This document shows, one piece after another, positions 59,420-64,000 of a stretch of 64,000 bases of DNA. Location: NCBI GenBank assembly GCA_040218875.1, contig JAVJQP010000048.1, one strand, 5' to 3'. Made by a program: the position numbers and the translations under genes. How positions within the stretch are numbered: position 1 is the stretch's first letter; every line of letters starts with the position of its first letter. Origin of the DNA: Coleofasciculus sp937127375 (GTDB taxonomy: Bacteria; Cyanobacteriota; Cyanobacteriia; Cyanobacteriales; Coleofasciculaceae). Below the pieces are notes generated by a model that was not told the origin of the DNA, made no database searches, and saw only the letters and a list, made by a program, of their open reading frames with translations.

Positions 59420-62400
59420 CTAAGTTGGACTGACGGTAAACTCTTTGACAACCTTGGCGATATCTGTTGCTTGAACGGGATACAGTTTCGCTAGACATCC
59501 ACACATTTGATAAGCAGTGTGCAGGTAGTAAGCGCAAGGAATTAACAACCGTTTGAAGTTCTCCCGATCGCCTGTTTCGACCAGCCATGATGCAATTCCG
59601 GGTAGATACAATTTACGCTCTGTAAGTATTTTCTCCGCTGTCTTCACTGCTTCCTCTCCCTTACCTGCCATTACCTGTATCCCTGCAATCGCTTTGAGCG
59701 CTTTTATAAGTTTTTGTTTATCCTCTATCTTGTCTTTAGCTTGAAGGGCAGCAGTGAGAGTTTTCAAGAGTTCTTGTTTTTTCCCTTTCTTAAACTGAGT
59801 CAAGGCAATCCACGAAAGGGCTTTCACCAGTTCCGATTCATCCTCAATCTCGTCTGTAGTTTCCAGAGCATGGGAAATTTCTCCTGCCTGTGCCTGTGCT
59901 GCTGCTATTTTCGACAAGTAAATGTCTCGCTCCCTTAGAAGTTTTTTGGCAGATACAAGGAGTTCCTTGAAAGTAGCTAGTGCAGCTTCTTCGTCTATAA
60001 CTGCTTGTGCTAATGCTATTGTACATAGAGCATTCACCCAATCCAGGGAATGTCCTTCGGCAATTTCAGAGGCCATCAAGAGGGTTGTCTTTGCCTCATC
60101 TTTTCCATCTTCTGCCTCTGCCTTGGCTATAATTCCAAACACTTCAGCTTTGCTCCAAAGGAATTCAATCCTCTGTGCCGTCTTACGAGCATCAGGATAC
60201 TCCTTTGCCCTCACTCGTGCCTTAGCTACTATTGTGAAGCTATTTACACGTCCATCTTGAGTTTCAATTGACTGGGCAATCTCGATAGCACTATCAAAAA
60301 TAGCTTTCGCATTTTCTCTCTTTCCCGCCTTTGTCAGTACCTCTGCTATTTGTGCTGTGATAATTACTCTTTCTTTTTTTCTATGGTTTTTAATACTTTG
60401 GGCAATCTGATGAGCAATGCTGGCGGTAACTATCCCTTCTTCCTGCTGCTCGATTTTTACCTGTACCTCTGCTACGTCTGCTAGTGCTAAAGCTTTTAAA
60501 AACTCAGCTTCAGCTTCTTGTGCCAATTTAAGAGCAGCGGCAAAGGTAGATCTGGCTTCTCTAGGTTGCCCGTCTTCTGCTAGTTTCTTTGCAATCAAAC
60601 CTAGGGCTTCTAGTTGTGTCCAACCGTATATCTTTTCAACCTCCTCAACAATCTGTCGCAGATCAGTAAAATTCTCTGCCTTGGCGTATTCTTCTGCTTG
60701 TGTTAAAAGATTACTGTACTGTCTTCCTCGATTCTCAATTTCTTCGGTAGTCTTACGAGCATTCGTATGTTTAATAAACTCACTGGCTTCAGCTTGCGAT
60801 ACTGCTATCTCTCTGATGGCATCCAAGTTGCCATAGTTGCTAAAAATTCTATATAGAGTAATACGGTGATATTCCTCCAAAATCTGCTGAACTATAACAG
60901 TACAGATATCCTTAATGCTACAGATATCCTTATTCTGGATAAAAATATATGCGAGGAAATAAGCAGCATAATCACCTTGCCAACGGGCATCCCAATTTAC
61001 TAGAAAATGAGGTAATTCTTTCTTCTCCAACTTATCTAAAGTCTCGCGTGCTTCATCCAGCTTTTCCTCGTCTTTCAATTCCCACGCCAGTAGCAAATAC
61101 CAAAGAATACAGCACTCAATCTCATACTGATCCGCCAGTATCCATGCCCTTTTGAGACTGCCTGATCGCAATGCATCTAGTGGTGACTCTTGAGCATTTG
61201 TCTGCCCCAATCTGTGTGCGTGTACCAGCACAAACTCAGCCATTCTCTCTGCCTTGTCTTCCTCAGCAGCACCGAGCAAGGCAGCCTGCACTGTCTTCAG
61301 AGGTAAATCAGGTTCATCAGATAACTGTTGCTGTTGGGCAGATGAAAAATTTTTGTCGCGTGCGATCGCATACAACTCCTCCCACCGCTTCGCCTTTCCC
61401 AAGTGTTCGGCATAATGCCGCAACCCATAAGAACTATGGTTGTCCTGCCATTTGGCACAATAGTCAATTAACTTATCTTCCGCCAAAGACGCCTGACGCC
61501 CCAGCGCTCCTTTAAACTCCTGGGCGAGTAAGGGGTGAGCAAAACTATAATTCTTACTTTTGACGGAATCTGGAAAACCTCTCTCCAAACCTCTCTCCTG
61601 CAAGGAGAGAGGCTTTGAATTCTCCCCCTTCCCTTGCTTTGAATTCTCCCCCTTCCGTGCAAAAAAAAGCGAAGCATCCTTTGCCATCTCCCCTTGTAGG
61701 GGAGAACGAGAGGGGTGGGAAGGGGGCTGGGGGGTTAGGTTTGATATCGATTTTTCTGGATGGCGTGAAAAGTCAGAACTATAACAACCCGTTTGAATAC
61801 TAAACCACCGTGTCGCCTGCCAGGGTAAATCGGCTAAATCCCAGGCATTCAACGCAGTCAACGCTTCAATATCATCCTCAGATAACGCTCCCAACGCCAC
61901 TGACAGCAAGGCAAACAACTCCCGCACTTCCCCTTGTCGCTTAATCTCCTCAACTTTGGCAAGTTGGCGAAACTGTTCTTTGACATAAGCTTTGAACCCA
62001 CCGGGACTATTCCGGAGTACCCCCTGCACATCCTGACACTTTATTGCCGCCTGTCTCAAGTCATCAATCAGATAACGCAGGTAAAGCGGGAATCCCCCAG
62101 TTATCTCATCCAGCCGTTGAACAAAATCCTGATTCTGGCTATAGGTGACTAACTCGCTGATTTGCGCCAGCCACTTAGGAATTGCCTCACGGCGTAGCCG
62201 CTTCAGATACAATCTCTGAGCATTATCCGTCCAATTCCGCAGGTATTCCGGCTCATCCCCTACCTCAGCCCGTGCTGAAGCAATCACAAACACCCCATCC
62301 GCGAGCCTGGTAAAAAACGGCTCCAACGTTTCTGAAGCCTCATCCAACCCATCCAACACAATCACCAGACGCTTACCCTCTGGCGAGACAGGTTTCTCCA

Positions 62401-62995
62401 GCATCCCTACCAGGATATCCCGCATCTGATTTGGATCAGTAGGAAACTGCCCATTCCTAATGTTGTGATACAGATACAGTTGTTTGAGCAGATGGCGATA
62501 GGCTTCCGAGACTAAGCGCGTTTTCTGGTAACGATAACTAAAGCAGTGATAGGCGATGAAACAATCTTCCTGCTGGCTTTCTTGCCAATGCGACAACAGA
62601 GCCGATTTGCCAAAACCCGCCGCCCCCGTTACCAACAGCACTCCCCTAGAACTGTGCTGCACAAACTCATCAAGCTGACACTGCTCATCCTCCCGCCCTT
62701 CAAAGGGCTGCTGGATATACTCATTAACTATTCCCTTAACTTGAGCTTCTATCTCGTAGCCGATATATTGCTCACCAATAATCGAAATAGCCGATTCAGC
62801 CAGGATGTTATTGAGGCGTTCAACTCCCTCTGACTCTTGCTCTAGCCGTTGAATCACTCGGATTGCCCGCAGTGATTGCTCGGCAAAGGGGCTGGGAATA
62901 ATCGCCGGGTCAATTCCCAACCGGAACAGCACTTGCTCAAATTGAGCCGGATTCAGCCTTTTCAGGCGCTGTAGTAGTTCGCCTCGACTATCCAT
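59420..62995 (-). CDS. EAD1-STAND NTPase with helical repeat sensor
   Basis: 1191 residues. Residues 1-75 (LLQRLKRLNPAQFEQVLFRL, then EQSLRAIRVIQRLEQE) form effector-associated domain 1. The ATPase follows: Walker A LVTGAAGFGKSALLSHW (about 136-150), Walker B RLVIVLDGLDEASE, sensor VFVIASARAEVGDEP. From about 520 to the end are TPR/HEAT-like helical repeats (ANFTDLRQIVEEVEKIYGWT; QPREARSTFAAALKLAQEAE; KRENAKAIFDSAIEIAQSIE) serving as sensor. Residues 420-478 are a low-complexity insert coded by repeat DNA. Domain order is that of bacterial NLR-like conflict switches; EAD1 should recruit an effector encoded elsewhere. Its 5' end is duplicated in inverted orientation at 63759-64000. Confidence 0.9.
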   Translation of the reverse strand: MDSRGELLQRLKRLNPAQFEQVLFRLGIDPAIIPSPFAEQSLRAIRVIQRLEQESEGVERLNNILAESAISIIGEQYIGYEIEAQVKGIVNEYIQQPFEGREDEQCQLDEFVQHSSRGVLLVTGAAGFGKSALLSHWQESQQEDCFIAYHCFSYRYQKTRLVSEAYRHLLKQLYLYHNIRNGQFPTDPNQMRDILVGMLEKPVSPEGKRLVIVLDGLDEASETLEPFFTRLADGVFVIASARAEVGDEPEYLRNWTDNAQRLYLKRLRREAIPKWLAQISELVTYSQNQDFVQRLDEITGGFPLYLRYLIDDLRQAAIKCQDVQGVLRNSPGGFKAYVKEQFRQLAKVEEIKRQGEVRELFALLSVALGALSEDDIEALTALNAWDLADLPWQATRWFSIQTGCYSSDFSRHPEKSISNLTPQPPSHPSRSPLQGEMAKDASLFFARKGENSKQGKGENSKPLSLQERGLERGFPDSVKSKNYSFAHPLLAQEFKGALGRQASLAEDKLIDYCAKWQDNHSSYGLRHYAEHLGKAKRWEELYAIARDKNFSSAQQQQLSDEPDLPLKTVQAALLGAAEEDKAERMAEFVLVHAHRLGQTNAQESPLDALRSGSLKRAWILADQYEIECCILWYLLLAWELKDEEKLDEARETLDKLEKKELPHFLVNWDARWQGDYAAYFLAYIFIQNKDICSIKDICTVIVQQILEEYHRITLYRIFSNYGNLDAIREIAVSQAEASEFIKHTNARKTTEEIENRGRQYSNLLTQAEEYAKAENFTDLRQIVEEVEKIYGWTQLEALGLIAKKLAEDGQPREARSTFAAALKLAQEAEAEFLKALALADVAEVQVKIEQQEEGIVTASIAHQIAQSIKNHRKKERVIITAQIAEVLTKAGKRENAKAIFDSAIEIAQSIETQDGRVNSFTIVAKARVRAKEYPDARKTAQRIEFLWSKAEVFGIIAKAEAEDGKDEAKTTLLMASEIAEGHSLDWVNALCTIALAQAVIDEEAALATFKELLVSAKKLLRERDIYLSKIAAAQAQAGEISHALETTDEIEDESELVKALSWIALTQFKKGKKQELLKTLTAALQAKDKIEDKQKLIKALKAIAGIQVMAGKGEEAVKTAEKILTERKLYLPGIASWLVETGDRENFKRLLIPCAYYLHTAYQMCGCLAKLYPVQATDIAKVVKEFTVSPT
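61560..61735. repeat. In-frame repeat DNA inside the STAND gene
   Basis: Contains hairpins CCTCTCTCCT/AGGAGAGAGG (61590-61612) and TCTCCCC/GGGGAGA (61687-61705) and a duplicated TTTGAATTCTCCCCCTTCC. This is the kind of CTCTCC palindrome found between genes in cyanobacteria. It adds about 58 residues between the ATPase and the repeats without shifting the frame. Confidence 0.8.
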
Positions 62996-63012
62996 TCAAC
63001 CCTATCCACCTG

Positions 63013-63130
63013 ATACCAACTTGCCTTCTATCCTGTCATTCTGAGTGTTCTATCATGTTATTCTGAGTGTTCTATCCTGTCATTCTGAGCGTTCTAAGCT
63101 GTCATGCTGAGTGTTCTATCTTGTCATTCT
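63013..63130. repeat. 22-bp tandem repeat in the left arm
   Basis: About five units of ATTCTGAGTGTTCTATCCTG TC, ending in ATTCTGAGCGAAGCG. The inverted counterpart at 63600-63730 has one unit more, which explains the 22-bp offset between the arms. Confidence 0.85.
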
Positions 63131-63251
63131 GAGCGAAGCGTGAAGCGAAGCTATAGCGAGGAACGAGATACGAGAATCTGGACAAATGCTGCGCTAGAGT
63201 TCCTTACGCGAATCATGACAGATTCTGCCATAGACAGCACTACCAAACTGT

Positions 63252-63482
63252 AAGTAGGGCTTGCTGCACAACCTAGAAATCCTGAGCCATCAATACTTTG
63301 AGGCTTATGGGCAGTGGATAAAGTGCTAGGACATGCGGTAGCATCCTTCATAAGTATGGCCTCACCTTGCTCAGGGAAAATGTACCCTTGCTCCCCCATT
63401 TCCTTGCACTTTATCCACTGCCCATAAGCCTCAAAGTATTGATGGCTCAGGATTTCTAGGTTGGGCAGCAAGCCCTACTTAC
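63252..63482. mobile_element. Palindromic MITE-like core of the inverted duplication
   Basis: Terminal repeats GTAAGTAGGGCTTGCTGC (63252 on) and its inverse ending at 63482; about 75 bp on each side are identical except for one base, around the 79-bp loop. The same end occurs at 7563-7590. No gene inside. Confidence 0.6.
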
Positions 63483-63758
63483 AGTTTGCTAGTGCTGTCT
63501 ATGGCAGCATCTGTCATGTTTCGCGTAAGGAACTCTAGCGCAGCATTTGTCCAGATTGTCGTATCTCGTTCCTCGCTCTAGCTTCGCTTCACGCTTCTCT
63601 CGGAATGACAAGATAGAACACTCAGCATGACAGCTTAGAACGCTCAGAATGACAGGATAGAACACTCAGAATAACATGATAGAACACTCAGAATGACAGG
63701 ATAGAACACTCAGAATGACAGGATAGAAGGCAAGTTGGTATCAGGTGGATAGGGTTGA

Positions 63759-63899
63759 ATGGATAGTCGAGGCGAACTACTACAGCGCCTGAAAAGGCTG
63801 AATCCGGCTCAATTTGAGCAAGTGCTGTTCAGTTGGGAATTGACCCGGCGATTATTCCCAGCACGCTTCGCGAGCTATGACTCTGGGCAATCCGAGTGA
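63759..63899 (+). pseudogene. Inverted, degenerate copy of the STAND gene 5' end
   Basis: From ATG 63759 it encodes MDSRGELLQRLKRLNPAQFE then QVLF exactly like the intact gene, then loses one base (CCGG to AG) and runs into a stop at 63897-63899. Homology to the intact gene continues at the DNA level to 64000 with further small indels. It is therefore a pseudogene, or at least its first exon-like part is dead. Confidence 0.88.
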
Positions 63900-64000
63900 T
63901 TCATCGGCTAGAGCAAGAGTCAGAGGGACTTGAACGCCACAATATCAGCCTGGGTGAATCGGCTATTTCGATTATTGGTGAGCAAAATATCGGCTACGAT

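Larger units (their letters stand above)
62758..64000. repeat. Large inverted duplication (palindrome) with 79-bp loop
   Basis: The left arm runs leftwards from 63326, the right arm rightwards from 63406; 63327-63405 is the unpaired loop. The arms contain, from the centre out: a conserved 75-bp block ending GTAAGTAGGGCTTGCTGC, a TGTCATTCTGAG-type 22-bp tandem array (five units left, six right), and the start of the STAND gene. They stay similar up to the right edge of the window (64000 pairs with about 62758). Arms are at least 590 bp with scattered mismatches and small indels. Confidence 0.93.

Noticed and set aside
63151..63471. 106-residue minus-strand open frame in the palindrome centre
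   Set aside because: Crosses both arms and the loop of the inverted duplication; no domain, and its parts are non-coding in the other copy.
1..64000. tRNA or rRNA genes
   Set aside because: No T-arm-like GGTTCGAATCC with matching acceptor stems and no rRNA core motifs were recognised; a tRNA scanner would settle this.

Overview
The window is chromosomal DNA of a cyanobacterium, most likely a filamentous, repeat-rich one. The grounds are abundant GCGATCGC (HIP1) octamers, a complete kaiABC circadian-clock cluster, cyanobacterial protein families (DUF3038/DUF4335, DUF1400 hydrolase, DUF2301, CcbP-like calcium-binding protein, AIM24 trio, CYP110-like P450) and many intergenic palindromes. No rRNA or tRNA gene and no CRISPR array was seen. 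Genus-level placement is not possible from the sequence alone.

Layout. 1-3.7 kb: decaying accessory DNA (partial DUF433 protein, CcbP-like protein, leucine-rich-repeat gene with an internal stop, effector-associated-domain fragment, Uma2 nuclease, STAND remnant). 3.9-12.5 kb: RND efflux pump, DUF4335/DUF3038 pair, apt, peptide-type ABC permease. 12.9-20.4 kb: DUF1400 hydrolase, a TnpB (IS200/IS605) element, a repeat protein overlapping a pentapeptide-repeat gene, an ATPase fragment, a ferritin-like protein and a truncated glycine-zipper stress protein. 20.7-24.1 kb: OFA-type transporter, response regulator, cysteine/cystine lyase-like enzyme. 24.4-31.1 kb: kaiC, kaiB and kaiA on the minus strand, divergent from a large hybrid histidine kinase whose first receiver lacks the phospho-acceptor Asp. 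31-40 kb: small membrane protein, SDR pseudogene, DUF2301 protein, SAM hydroxide adenosyltransferase, a frameshifted Toprim-like gene with a nuclease-like partner between 21-bp direct repeats, a GH9 cellulase, a P450, a truncated type I R-like protein and a PIN fragment. 40.6-47 kb: MATE exporter, aromatic amino acid decarboxylase, PhoD-like phosphatase, PfkB kinase, M48 peptidase. 47-48.2 kb: a RAYT transposase with a nine-unit REP array. 48.2-51.6 kb: three AIM24 paralogues and a Ser/Thr kinase. 51.8-55.9 kb: a DUF262 + HEPN two-gene unit with three small XRE regulators nearby. 56-58 kb: typA. 58-64 kb: IS605-like relics, an unknown 165-aa protein, a 1191-aa EAD1-STAND NTPase, and a large inverted duplication of that gene's 5' end running off the window.

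Three themes stand out. (i) A REP/RAYT system: each 57-bp unit carries two hairpins, each preceded by GTAG, on opposite strands. (ii) Intergenic repeats occur in frame inside at least three long coding genes (RND pump, clock-linked kinase, STAND NTPase). (iii) Conflict-system genes (EAD/STAND, HEPN-DUF262, Uma2, Toprim, PIN, XRE) are dispersed among remnants, several showing clear frameshifts, stops or lost catalytic residues.
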